This document shows positions 15,429 to 22,806 of a stretch of DNA of 23,664 nt, piece by piece. Source of the stretch: Mobilitalea sp. (GTDB taxonomy: Bacteria > Bacillota_A > Clostridia > Lachnospirales > Lachnospiraceae); assembly GCA_029974875.1 (NCBI GenBank), contig JARKQP010000289.1:1-23664 (forward strand). Direction: 5' to 3'. The position numbers and the translations under genes were made by a program. The notes under the pieces are model-generated. The model saw only the letters and a list, made by a program, of their open reading frames with translations. It had not been told where the DNA came from and made no database searches. Within the stretch, counting starts at the first letter, position 1. Each line of letters starts with the position of its first letter.

Positions 15429-15519
15429 TATAATGGAGGTGTAGTGAGGAATTGCAAACAAGTTTGCAAATTCCGATCGGAGCCGGAGACCATGAACATG
15501 CTTTTGTTCATGGTATAAT
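15429..15519 (+). promoter_or_regulatory. Sensor-kinase upstream region: two TATAAT boxes and two inverted repeats
   Basis: The 298-base gap from 15264 holds a terminator and this block. A TATAAT lies at 15429-15434 and a second, extended -10 (TGGTATAAT) at 15511-15519. Between them an inverted repeat GGAATTGCAAAC / GTTTGCAAATTCC (15448-15474) and a perfect 10-bp hairpin ACCATGAACA / TGTTCATGGT with a six-base loop (15489-15514) occur. Neither -10 has a convincing -35. The stems could be operators for the downstream regulator or leader RNA structure. Confidence 0.5.
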
Positions 15520-15565
15520 GAAGATATACAACGATATCTATTATGGAAGGGAGGAGCCGCTTTGA
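15452..15565 (+). CDS. Possible 37-codon upstream ORF overlapping the kinase start
   Basis: A TTG-initiated frame reads LQTSLQIPIGAGDHEHAFVHGIMKIYNDIYYGREEPL and stops with a TGA whose first two bases are the last two of the sensor kinase's TTG start codon. This is the kind of overlap seen in coupled genes. GTGAGGAA lies directly ahead, too close for an ideal ribosome site. The sequence looks protein-like and His-rich in the middle, but part of it is dictated by the hairpin at 15489-15514. No family recognised; it may be chance. Confidence 0.25.
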   Translation: MQTSLQIPIGAGDHEHAFVHGIMKIYNDIYYGREEPL

Positions 15566-17226
15566 AGAACCGCTGGACCTTAAATATCCGCCTGTTTGTC
15601 GTTACCTTAGGGGTATCCATCCCTGTCATTGCAATGATTTTGTGGATTAATTCCTATAACTTAGAAAACCTCCGGAAGGAGAGGGTCGCGGAAAGCCAGG
15701 CTGAGGTGGAAGCGGCCGTATCCCAGCTGGATACCATGATGGAGCTGCTGGAGAACTCAGTCATCAACCTGTCCATCAATAACCCGGATTTTCAGGTGGT
15801 GGCAAAAGCGACGGAGGAAAATACGGACTTCTGGCGTGCGAACCAGAGGCTTATGAGGAAAATAACGAACCTGACGAAGGGCTCATCCTTCCAGTTCTAT
15901 ATTTTCGTATATTATCCGAAGGTTGATCTATTCTATAACAATAAGGTGGATCCGGAGATGACAAAGGCGATCCGGGACTTGATTGATAATAAGGATGAGG
16001 TTCCATTAAAAAGACGGTGGAGCACGATTTGGAGCGATGACAAGGCCTATATCGTACGGATCATTGATTACGAAAGCTATGACCTTGGAGCCTGGCTGGA
16101 ATACGGCAGCCTGTACCGGAAGCTGGGTCTGGTTTCGGATGAGGATGTAAAATATTATTTTGTGGATGAGAATGGCCGGGTTCTAAACTCTCGGGAAGAG
16201 ATAAGCATTGATACCAGCGGGAATGTGTACCGGGATGGCCGGGGAAGCCGCTGGTATGTGGCATCCGCCCTTAGCGGGGAAACGGATTACCGGTTTGTAA
16301 AGCTGATTAACGAGAAGGCATTAAAGAAGGAACTGCCTAAGGTAACGGAAAGCATTTTCCTGGTAGCAGGCATACTGGTACTTTTGTTCACCGTATATAT
16401 CCTGTGCATCTACCGCTGGGTAATTGGGCCGATCAGCCATATGAAGAAAAGCATGGCAGTAATTGAAGCCGGTAACATGGAGTACCGCATCCCGAACGCG
16501 GATAAAACCAGCGTAGAATTTGAAAGCGTGATTGACCAGTTTAACTCCATGATGGATCAGCTCCAGAATCTTAAAATAGAGGTATATGAAGGGAAATTAG
16601 AGCAGCAGGAGACAAAGCTGCAATATTTGAGCCAGCAGATCCAGCCCCATTTTATGCTAAATACCTTGAATACGCTGTATAATTTCAGCGACAGGGATAA
16701 GCAGGCGACCAGGGAAATCATTATGCTCCTTTCAAAATATTACCGGCACATTGTCAATGTTAACTCAAAGTATGTTTTACTGGGGCAGGAGCTGGAGCAT
16801 ATTGAGAACTATTTGAAGCTCCAGAAGATACGCTATCCAAAGGCCTTTGAATATGGTATTAAGTGCAGTCCTCCCCTGGAAATCATACCTGTCCCACCCT
16901 TTATTATTGAAAGCTTTGTGGGCAATGCCATCAAATATGGCCTGAGGCCGGGAGAAACCTCACTGCTTCAGATCGATGCGGAGGAGCTGGAGCAGTTTAA
17001 GATCCGCATTCGGATCTCTGACACGGGAAATGGATTTTCAGAGGATGATTTAGACAGTATCCGGGAATTTATTGAGGAAGGCAATGTATCGGAGGAGCTT
17101 GGGGTTGGGATCCGTAACTCCATCGAGCGCCTGCGCTTGATTTACCAGGATAGGGCAGTGATCCGGTTTTATAACCAGCAGTCCCACGGTGCTGTGATTG
17201 AGATTGATATAGTGTTACAGGAATAA
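15562..17226 (+). CDS. LytS/YesM-type sensor histidine kinase
   Basis: This is a 554-residue membrane sensor. A membrane helix at about 10-30 and another at 264-284 bracket an extracellular sensing region of about 230 residues. A HAMP linker follows (about 285-337), then the His_kinase domain (PF06580), with the phospho-accepting His363 in QQIQPHFMLNTLN, then the ATPase domain with FVGNAIKYGL and ISDTGNGFSEDD. It should sense an extracellular sugar-related signal, perhaps with the binding protein encoded downstream, and phosphorylate the adjacent AraC-type regulator. The start is TTG at 15562, seven bases after a strong GGGAGG; the ATG at 15543 is out of frame. Immediately upstream are two inverted repeats. 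The response regulator gene follows after 12 bases with its own AAGGAGG. Confidence 0.94.
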   Translation: MKNRWTLNIRLFVVTLGVSIPVIAMILWINSYNLENLRKERVAESQAEVEAAVSQLDTMMELLENSVINLSINNPDFQVVAKATEENTDFWRANQRLMRKITNLTKGSSFQFYIFVYYPKVDLFYNNKVDPEMTKAIRDLIDNKDEVPLKRRWSTIWSDDKAYIVRIIDYESYDLGAWLEYGSLYRKLGLVSDEDVKYYFVDENGRVLNSREEISIDTSGNVYRDGRGSRWYVASALSGETDYRFVKLINEKALKKELPKVTESIFLVAGILVLLFTVYILCIYRWVIGPISHMKKSMAVIEAGNMEYRIPNADKTSVEFESVIDQFNSMMDQLQNLKIEVYEGKLEQQETKLQYLSQQIQPHFMLNTLNTLYNFSDRDKQATREIIMLLSKYYRHIVNVNSKYVLLGQELEHIENYLKLQKIRYPKAFEYGIKCSPPLEIIPVPPFIIESFVGNAIKYGLRPGETSLLQIDAEELEQFKIRIRISDTGNGFSEDDLDSIREFIEEGNVSEELGVGIRNSIERLRLIYQDRAVIRFYNQQSHGAVIEIDIVLQE

Positions 17227-17238
17227 AGGAGGAGCGGA

Positions 17239-18015
17239 ATGGGCATTAAGGTCTTGATTGTGGATGATGAGGAAAACAGCGTAAAAACCCTGCAGGCAGA
17301 GATTGACTGGGACAGATACGGCATTGACCAGGTCTTTGGGGCTTATAGCGCTGAGGAGGCGAGGAATGTCCTAAAACAGGAGACGGTCAACCTGCTGCTC
17401 TGCGATATCGAAATGCCGGGAGAGAGCGGCCTGGAATTTATTGAATGGATCCGCGAGGGAACCCGCCTTGCCGGCTTTAATATGGAGTGCATCATCCTGA
17501 CCTGCTATCCGGAATATAATTTCATGCGCAAGGCGATGCAGCTGGGCTGCAGTGATTATTTAATCAAGCCCATCGACTACCGGGAGCTGTATCAGGTGAT
17601 TGAAAAGGCAGTCCGGAGGATAGAGGAAAACCGGGAGGAAGAAATGAAGCAGGACATGGTCCAGGAGCTTCTGTCAGATTCCGAAAAGCAGGATATTATC
17701 CATACAAAGGTGATACCATATATCAGGGAAAACATAACAACTCCCTTCACCATTACTGACCTTGCCAAATACGCCGCATTAAATCCACAGTACATGATGC
17801 GCTTATTCAAGAAAACCACCGGGAAATCCATTGTGGAATATGTCACTGCCTACAAGATGGAAATGGCAAGGGAGCTCTTAAAAAAGTCCCAGTGGACGAA
17901 TGAAATTATAGCGGAAAAGGTGGGCTATGTGAGCTCGAATTATTTTATCAAGCTGTTTAAAAAGCAGTATGGGATTACACCGAGGGAGTACCGGAAGCGA
18001 TTGGATGGTAAATGA
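17239..18015 (+). CDS. AraC-type response regulator (YesN type)
   Basis: This is a 258-residue regulator. The receiver domain (1-~125) has acidic Asp9-Asp10, phospho-acceptor Asp56 (LLCDIEMPG), the Thr in ILTCYPEY and Lys in YLIKPIDY. The AraC DNA-binding domain (about 155-255) shows two helix-turn-helices (TITDLAKYAALNPQYMMRLFKK and EIIAEKVGYVSSNYFIKLFKK) ending PREYRKRL. YesN-type proteins usually have a longer linker, so this is a compact form. It pairs with the kinase just upstream and most probably activates the binding protein/permease operon that follows. Three direct repeats beginning GTCATTAT lie between its stop and that operon and are candidate binding sites. Confidence 0.94.
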   Translation: MGIKVLIVDDEENSVKTLQAEIDWDRYGIDQVFGAYSAEEARNVLKQETVNLLLCDIEMPGESGLEFIEWIREGTRLAGFNMECIILTCYPEYNFMRKAMQLGCSDYLIKPIDYRELYQVIEKAVRRIEENREEEMKQDMVQELLSDSEKQDIIHTKVIPYIRENITTPFTITDLAKYAALNPQYMMRLFKKTTGKSIVEYVTAYKMEMARELLKKSQWTNEIIAEKVGYVSSNYFIKLFKKQYGITPREYRKRLDGK

Positions 18016-18021
18016 GAAGAA

Positions 18022-18073
18022 GTCATTATTGGATAAGTCATTATCGGATAGGATAGAGGTCATTATCGATTAA
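18022..18073 (+). promoter_or_regulatory. Three GTCATTAT(C/T)GGATA direct repeats, candidate regulator sites
   Basis: Copies start at 18022, 18037 and 18059 (spacings 15 and 22 bases). They lie between the regulator stop and the binding-protein gene, just upstream of a possible promoter with TTAACA (18070-18075) and an extended -10 TGGTATCTT (18092-18100). Direct repeats ahead of a -35 are typical of AraC-family activator sites. Confidence 0.5.
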
Positions 18074-18101
18074 CATGGACTATGATGGATATGGTATCTT
18101 A

Positions 18102-18133
18102 ATAGCAGATGAACAACAACGTTTATCTGCTAT
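18102..18133 (+). other. Leader hairpin before the second binding protein
   Basis: ATAGCAGAT (18102-18110) pairs with ATCTGCTAT (18125-18133) around a 14-base loop, about 20 bases before the ribosome site GGGAGG and the ATG at 18157. It may stabilise the mRNA 5' end. Confidence 0.5.
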
Positions 18134-18156
18134 CTTAAATTTATGGGAGGAAAAGT

Positions 18157-19710
18157 ATGAAAAACATGAAAAAGTTTTTAGCTCTATTGTTAGCCCTGGT
18201 TCTTGTGGTCGGTATGACTGCCTGTGGCAAATCAGCTGACAAGAACGGAGAGACGGGTGCACAGGCAACAAAGGCACCGAGTACGGATGGACAGACAGAA
18301 TCATTAATAAATTTTGACGAAGAGCCATATGAAGTGGCAATTGAAAATGTTACCTTAGGCCAGGAGTATGCTGATACAGCAGCAGTGGAAGCAGCAATCA
18401 ATGCAATCACGGTGCCTGCAATTAATTGTAAGGTTAAGATTGTAAATTACCACATCGCAGACCATGCAACCAAGGTATCCCTTGCAGTGGCAGGTGGTGA
18501 CAAACTAGATTTGATCAATACAGGTCTTACTACTGCACTCTCAACCCTTGTATCTGATGGTGTGGTAATAGCACTGGATGAGTTACTGGCGGAAAGAGGG
18601 CAGGAGCTGCTTGCAAAGGCGGGTAACCTGGTAAGAGCAACGACAGTAGGCGGCGAGGTCTTTGCGGTTCCTGCAAGCCTTTATCCAAGCAGGGCAAATG
18701 GTATCGGCTATAATCAGCAAATGGCGGATGAATACGGAATCACGATTCCGGAAAATGTTACACTGGAGCAGCTGACAGCAATTGGTGCAAAGCTTAAGGC
18801 GGCAAATCCAGATTTATATTTGAATACCCAGGGAGACGGTTCCCTGACAAGCTTGAATATTTACTATGATTTAGAAGCCTTTGGTGGGGATTTAAACTAT
18901 GGTGTAATTTTTGATCCATTAAACAGCACATCTATAGTAAATGCTTATGAATCTGAGCAGTATAAGGAATACTGCAAGGTATTTAAAAATTGGAAGGATC
19001 TTGGTTATATTCCGGCAGATTCCCTGACAAACGGACAGAACGGACAGGATGTGTTCAACGCAGGGCAGACCCTGTACCAATGGATCAGCGTATCCCCAAC
19101 CTCAGAGCAGGTCGTTGCAGGAAAGGGCTTAAGCTTTACTGAGACCCTGGTACCGATTACTCCGAATGAGCTGTCAACTGCAGCTGTCCAGGAATTTGCA
19201 TGGGGTATTACTTCCTCCTGCGACCGTCCTGACAAAGCAATGGATTTCCTGAACTTCTTATACACTAATGCAGAGGTCGCCAACCTGTTACAATATGGTA
19301 TTGAGGGAACACATTACGTTAAGGTCAGTGACAACATAATCACCTATCCAGAAGGTGTGAATCCGATGAATATCGGTTACGGCAGAATCTTTACCCAGTT
19401 TGGTGACACTCTGCAGCAGTTCCAGCTGGCACCGGCTACGGAAAGCTACTATGATGATTTAAAAGCCTTTGCTGCCGAAGCAAAGCCTACAAAAACCTTA
19501 GGCTATGTATTCAACACCGATAACGTGGCTACGGAAATAGCCGCAGTTGCGAGTGTAGTATCCGAATACAGACCGGTACTTGAGACAGGTATGTCAGATA
19601 ATGTTGATGCGACACTGGCAGAATTCAACTCCGCGTTAAAGGATGCCGGTATTGATAAAATCATTTCAGAGAATCAGGCTCAGCTTGATGCCTGGCTGGC
19701 AGAACAATAA
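18157..19710 (+). CDS. ABC transporter solute-binding lipoprotein (DUF3502/LipO type)
   Basis: This is a 517-residue extracellular binding protein. The signal segment (residues 7-20) ends in a lipobox MTAC with lipidated Cys23, then a polar linker. The C-terminal third (SSCDRPDKAMDFLNFLYTN to the end) resembles the DUF3502 domain of LipO/YtcQ-type proteins that work with LplB/YtcP permeases. These importers usually carry complex or large oligosaccharides. GGGAGG precedes the ATG. It is separated from the first permease by 127 bases carrying a strong hairpin. The kinase/AraC pair upstream fits the common scheme of a sensor regulating its own importer. A wrecked arabinofuranosidase gene at the end of the operon hints at arabino-oligosaccharides as ligand, though that is inference. 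No ATPase gene is present; a shared one is assumed. Confidence 0.92.
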   Translation: MKNMKKFLALLLALVLVVGMTACGKSADKNGETGAQATKAPSTDGQTESLINFDEEPYEVAIENVTLGQEYADTAAVEAAINAITVPAINCKVKIVNYHIADHATKVSLAVAGGDKLDLINTGLTTALSTLVSDGVVIALDELLAERGQELLAKAGNLVRATTVGGEVFAVPASLYPSRANGIGYNQQMADEYGITIPENVTLEQLTAIGAKLKAANPDLYLNTQGDGSLTSLNIYYDLEAFGGDLNYGVIFDPLNSTSIVNAYESEQYKEYCKVFKNWKDLGYIPADSLTNGQNGQDVFNAGQTLYQWISVSPTSEQVVAGKGLSFTETLVPITPNELSTAAVQEFAWGITSSCDRPDKAMDFLNFLYTNAEVANLLQYGIEGTHYVKVSDNIITYPEGVNPMNIGYGRIFTQFGDTLQQFQLAPATESYYDDLKAFAAEAKPTKTLGYVFNTDNVATEIAAVASVVSEYRPVLETGMSDNVDATLAEFNSALKDAGIDKIISENQAQLDAWLAEQ

Positions 19711-19754
19711 TTGTCCTGGGTAAGGAGCTGCAAGAAACCTTCCCCGGCATAAGG

Positions 19755-19792
19755 TTAAGGGGCATCCGGTTTCCACCGGGGATGCCCCTTAA
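19755..19792 (+). other. Strong intercistronic hairpin after the second binding protein
   Basis: TTAAGGGGCATCC (19755-19767) pairs perfectly with GGATGCCCCTTAA (19780-19792), with CCGG/CCGG possible inside. No T-run follows, so partial termination or 3'-end protection of the lipoprotein message is more likely than full termination. Confidence 0.7.
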
Positions 19793-19837
19793 TATAAGAA
19801 ATAGGAATAGAGTCATTTATAATAAAGGAGTGGGAGC

Positions 19838-20770
19838 ATGGAACACCAGGTAATGCCTAAGAAGAAAAAGAAAAAGTGGAAACATTGGTTGCCTTTATAT
19901 CTGATGGGCATACCAGGTATGGCTTATTTGTTAATTAATAATTATATACCCTTATATGGACTGCAGATCGCGTTCAAAAAATTTAATTTTAATAAAGGAA
20001 TCTGGGGCAGTAAATGGGTCGGTTTTGATAACTTTGAATATCTGTTTACTTCCGTCCAGGCATTCCGTATCACAAGGAATACCCTATTGTATAATTTAGC
20101 TTTCATATTTCTGGGAATGGTGCTTGGGGTAACCGTAGCCATCTTAATTAATGAAATCGTGGGAGAAAAGATTAAGAAGTTTTATCAGACGGTAATTCTA
20201 TTACCCTATTTAATGTCCATGGTAATTATCGCATATCTGGTATATGCGTACTTAAGCCCGACCAACGGCTTATTCAATTCAATTTTAAATATATTTGGAA
20301 TCGAAGATATCAACTGGTATGGTGAAAAGAAATATTGGCCATTTATTCTGGTATTCGTAAACCAATGGAAGAATATCGGCTTTGGAATGATCTTTTATCT
20401 GTCTTCCATCTTAGGGATAAGCAAGGACTATTATGAGGCGGCCCAGATCGACGGTGCCACCAAGTGGCAGCAGATCAGGAAGATTACGATTCCGCTGCTT
20501 GCCCCGACCATCATTACCCTGCTGATCATCAGCATGGGACAGATATTCCGCTCCGACTTTGGTCTGTTCTATCAGATCCCGATGCGCCAGGGAAGCCTGA
20601 TGCCGGTAACGGATACGATTGACACCTTTGTATACCGGAGCCTAATGCAGAAGCCCAATATGGCCATGTCATCAGCGGCAGGCTTTTACCAATCAGTTGT
20701 TGGATTTATATTAATTGTTACCGTAAATGCAATCGTTCGTAAAAAGAGCAAGGAAAATGCAATGTTCTAG
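19838..20770 (+). CDS. Sugar ABC transporter permease, LplB type
   Basis: This is a 310-residue membrane subunit. After a short Lys-rich cytoplasmic start (KKKKKKWKHW) comes a membrane helix with the LplB-family signature (LLINNYIPLYGLQIAFKKFN), then about five further helices. The coupling loop YEAAQIDGATKWQQIRKITIP is the EAA motif. The Ile/Val-rich C-terminus ends in RKKSKENAMF, also typical. AAAGGAGTGGGAGC precedes the ATG. With the next gene it forms the channel for the ligand delivered by the lipoprotein upstream. LplB/YtcP-type systems are often paired with LytS/AraC-type regulators, as here. Confidence 0.93.
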   Translation: MEHQVMPKKKKKKWKHWLPLYLMGIPGMAYLLINNYIPLYGLQIAFKKFNFNKGIWGSKWVGFDNFEYLFTSVQAFRITRNTLLYNLAFIFLGMVLGVTVAILINEIVGEKIKKFYQTVILLPYLMSMVIIAYLVYAYLSPTNGLFNSILNIFGIEDINWYGEKKYWPFILVFVNQWKNIGFGMIFYLSSILGISKDYYEAAQIDGATKWQQIRKITIPLLAPTIITLLIISMGQIFRSDFGLFYQIPMRQGSLMPVTDTIDTFVYRSLMQKPNMAMSSAAGFYQSVVGFILIVTVNAIVRKKSKENAMF

Positions 20771-20853
20771 GAGGAAAGGATGATCTGTCTTGAAATGCTT
20801 TGCGAGGATGGATCATCGTCCGGGAGATGGATTATTTTCCAGGAGGAGAAAAG

Positions 20854-21735
20854 ATGCGACGTTCAGATCAAAAATATTGGGAGCTATCGGCCCATATCGT
20901 ACTTATAATTATGTCATTCTTGGCAATCATGCCTTTCGTCCTGCTGCTGATTGCTTCCTTTACCGACGACAAGGTAGCATTACTGCAGGGCTATTCCTAT
21001 CTGCCAAAGAAATTATCCTTAGCAGCATACGGCTATATCTGGAATGAGGCTCAGACCATCCTGAGGGCTTATGGCATCACGATTACGATTACTGTAATCG
21101 GAACCCTGGTAGGGATGATGATTACCACCATGCTGGCCTTTATGCTGTCTAGGGAGGGGCTGCCGGGAAGAAAGGTATTGAACTTTTTATTGATATTCAC
21201 AATGCTGTTTAACGGTGGGCTGGTGCCGCAGTATATCCTGTATTCCTCCACCTTCCATATCAAGGATACCTTATTTGCTTTGATTGTTCCGAACCTGTTA
21301 ATGAATGCCTTTAATGTAATCTTAGTAAAGAATTATTTTCAGTACAGTCTGCCGGCAGAGCTGTTTGAGGCAGCCAGGATTGACGGGGCATCAGAATTTA
21401 CCGTATTTAAAATCATAGCGCTTCCCTTGTCCAAGCCGATTCTTGCAACCGTCGGAATGATGACGGCCATCAGCTACTGGAATGACTGGCAGAACGGTAT
21501 GTATTACTTGAACAATACGAAATTATTCAGCATCCAGAGTATTCTCAATGCGATTAATAACAGTGTGCAATTCCTGGCTACGAACAGTATCGAAGGGGTA
21601 CGTATGGATGAGATCCCGTCCACTACGGTACGTATGGCGATCTGCGTGGTTGGTGTTATACCGATCATTATTGCATATCCGTTTTTCCAGAAATACTTTG
21701 TAAAGGGTCTTACGATGGGGGCGGTGAAGGGTTAA
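20854..21735 (+). CDS. Sugar ABC transporter permease, YtcP/LplC type
   Basis: This is a 293-residue partner permease. Helices begin at about residue 13 (IVLIIMSFLAIMPFVLLLIASF), and the coupling loop FEAARIDGASEFTVFKIIALP is the EAA motif. The protein ends KYFVKGLTMGAVKG, the usual MalG-like tail. An in-frame ATG 54 bases upstream (20800) would add 18 residues with no family likeness. AGGAGGAGA at 20841-20849 lies just before ATG 20854, so that start is chosen. It follows the LplB-type permease by 83 bases and is followed 19 bases later by the broken arabinofuranosidase gene, so all were one operon. Confidence 0.93.
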   Translation: MRRSDQKYWELSAHIVLIIMSFLAIMPFVLLLIASFTDDKVALLQGYSYLPKKLSLAAYGYIWNEAQTILRAYGITITITVIGTLVGMMITTMLAFMLSREGLPGRKVLNFLLIFTMLFNGGLVPQYILYSSTFHIKDTLFALIVPNLLMNAFNVILVKNYFQYSLPAELFEAARIDGASEFTVFKIIALPLSKPILATVGMMTAISYWNDWQNGMYYLNNTKLFSIQSILNAINNSVQFLATNSIEGVRMDEIPSTTVRMAICVVGVIPIIIAYPFFQKYFVKGLTMGAVKG

Positions 21736-21754
21736 CGAAAGAAAGGTAGACTAC

Positions 21755-22353
21755 ATGAAAAAAATGTTTGTTCATATTGATAGGAATAAAGGTGTAATAC
21801 AAGCGGATCTGCACGGGCAGTTTATTGAGCTTTTGGGCAGCTGTATCTATGATGGGATCTGGGTCGGAGAGGATCGCCTGGACGAAGGATTTCTTCAAGG
21901 AAATGGCAAAGTATAGACAGCCGGCGGTGGATGCTTATGATTTGCATTTCTATAACTGGAATGTGAAAAACATGGGGCAGAGTGAGCTTGAATTTTCCGA
22001 AGCCGACTGGAATGAGGTGATTCAAGGGTGCTTTGAGCTTGAAGAGGTAATTAAGGAACAGCACGAGCTGATCCAGGAGGGTCTGAAGGGATACCGCTGG
22101 AGCAGAAGGTATTTATACAGCAGCCTCCAGAAAGGGCGATGTGATAAGCGTCAGCCTGGTCAATACGAATATGAGTGAAGGAAAAGAAATTGAGGTTGAT
22201 TTTGGAACAGCAGCGGTCTACGTTGATGCTGAATGCTTAGTTGGGGATGCCCCGACGGCTTATAATTCCTTTGAGCAGCCGGACCGTGTCAGGAGGAAGA
22301 AGGTGGATACTCCAGAGGGCAGCAGCTCAGTGTTCAAACTGGCGTTACTATGA
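21755..22353 (+). pseudogene. Remnant of a GH51 alpha-L-arabinofuranosidase
   Basis: Three pieces of one GH51 enzyme lie in order in three different frames. Piece 1 starts at ATG 21755 behind AAAGAAAGG and reads HGQFIELLGSCIYDGIWVGED, the family's N-terminus; the frame then closes at TAG 21914-21916. Piece 2 (about 21850-22090) reads SERIAWTKDFFKEMAKYRQP, then AYDLHFYNWN and FSEADWNEVIQ, from the central barrel. Piece 3 (about 22138-22353) reads ISVSLVNTNMSEGKEIEVDF and DAPTAYNSFEQPD, the C-terminal sandwich. The parts carrying the acid/base and nucleophile glutamates are missing, so at least two internal deletions occurred, and the enzyme is dead. An intact GH51 is about 500 residues; about 200 codons remain. 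The intact version would have released arabinose from imported oligosaccharides. Confidence 0.88.
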
Positions 22354-22423
22354 GTGCAGCTTCACCTAAAAAGGCGAAAAAGTTTTCATTAATGGTTATT
22401 TTAGATGTACTTACAAGCGTCAG

Positions 22424-22468
22424 TTGATTCTGGCAAGAATCTTGACAAAAGACTCTTGTCAGAATCAA
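22424..22468. repeat. 18-bp near-perfect inverted repeat
   Basis: Arms 22424-22441 and 22451-22468 pair with one G-T pair and one mismatch around a nine-base loop. It directly abuts a second, perfect inverted repeat, so the two form a tandem stem pair behind the broken arabinofuranosidase gene. Confidence 0.7.
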
Positions 22469-22519
22469 ATCATTTCGAACAAACAGTCAGTTTATTACGC
22501 TGTTTGTTCGAAATGATTT
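22467..22519. repeat. 20-bp perfect inverted repeat
   Basis: AAATCATTTCGAACAAACAG (22467-22486) is the exact reverse complement of 22500-22519, around a 13-base loop, followed by CTCTTTATATAG. It could be a terminator or the terminal structure of a vanished mobile element. No transposase is nearby. Confidence 0.75.
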
Positions 22520-22547
22520 CTCTTTATATAGTGCACTCTTATTTATT

Positions 22548-22692
22548 ATGATGAGTATGATATTTACTATGAAGAGAGTATGGTTTCCGAAGTAGGGGAT
22601 TATTTACGGGGATATGATGAGCCCTAATGCTTTGTTTCGGATTTTCTGGAAAGGAAGCCGGATGCAGAGGTAAAACGGGTAACGCGCATTGC
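22548..22692 (+). pseudogene. Possible short coding remnant, unrecognised
   Basis: The stretch from 22354 to 22806 has no intact gene. Within it one frame reads YDEYDIYYEESMVSEVGDYL followed by RGYDEP, a stop, then CFVSDFLERKPDAEVKRVTRIATS and a second stop. The amino-acid mix is protein-like, but I recognise no family and there is no start codon with a ribosome site. It may be the decayed end of a gene or chance. Confidence 0.25.
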
Positions 22693-22724
22693 TACCTCAT
22701 GAGCAATAGGAAGGGCATGTAATA

Positions 22725-22778
22725 AGAAAATACATTTGGGGGCAAGAACAATAGTAATGTTCCTGACCCCAAATGTAT
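22725..22778 (-). terminator. Terminator of the minus-strand symporter gene
   Basis: ATACATTTGGGG (22730-22741) pairs perfectly with CCCCAAATGTAT (22767-22778), with GAACA/TGTTC inside. Read on the minus strand the stem is followed by TTTTCTT. It begins about 28 bases after the symporter stop. Confidence 0.8.
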
Positions 22779-22806
22779 ATCCAAAAACTGTTAGATGGCA
22801 AGCCGG

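Noticed and set aside
18141..18410. Minus-strand open frames over the start of the second binding protein
   Set aside because: They are the complement of a signal peptide and linker; no ribosome site or family match.
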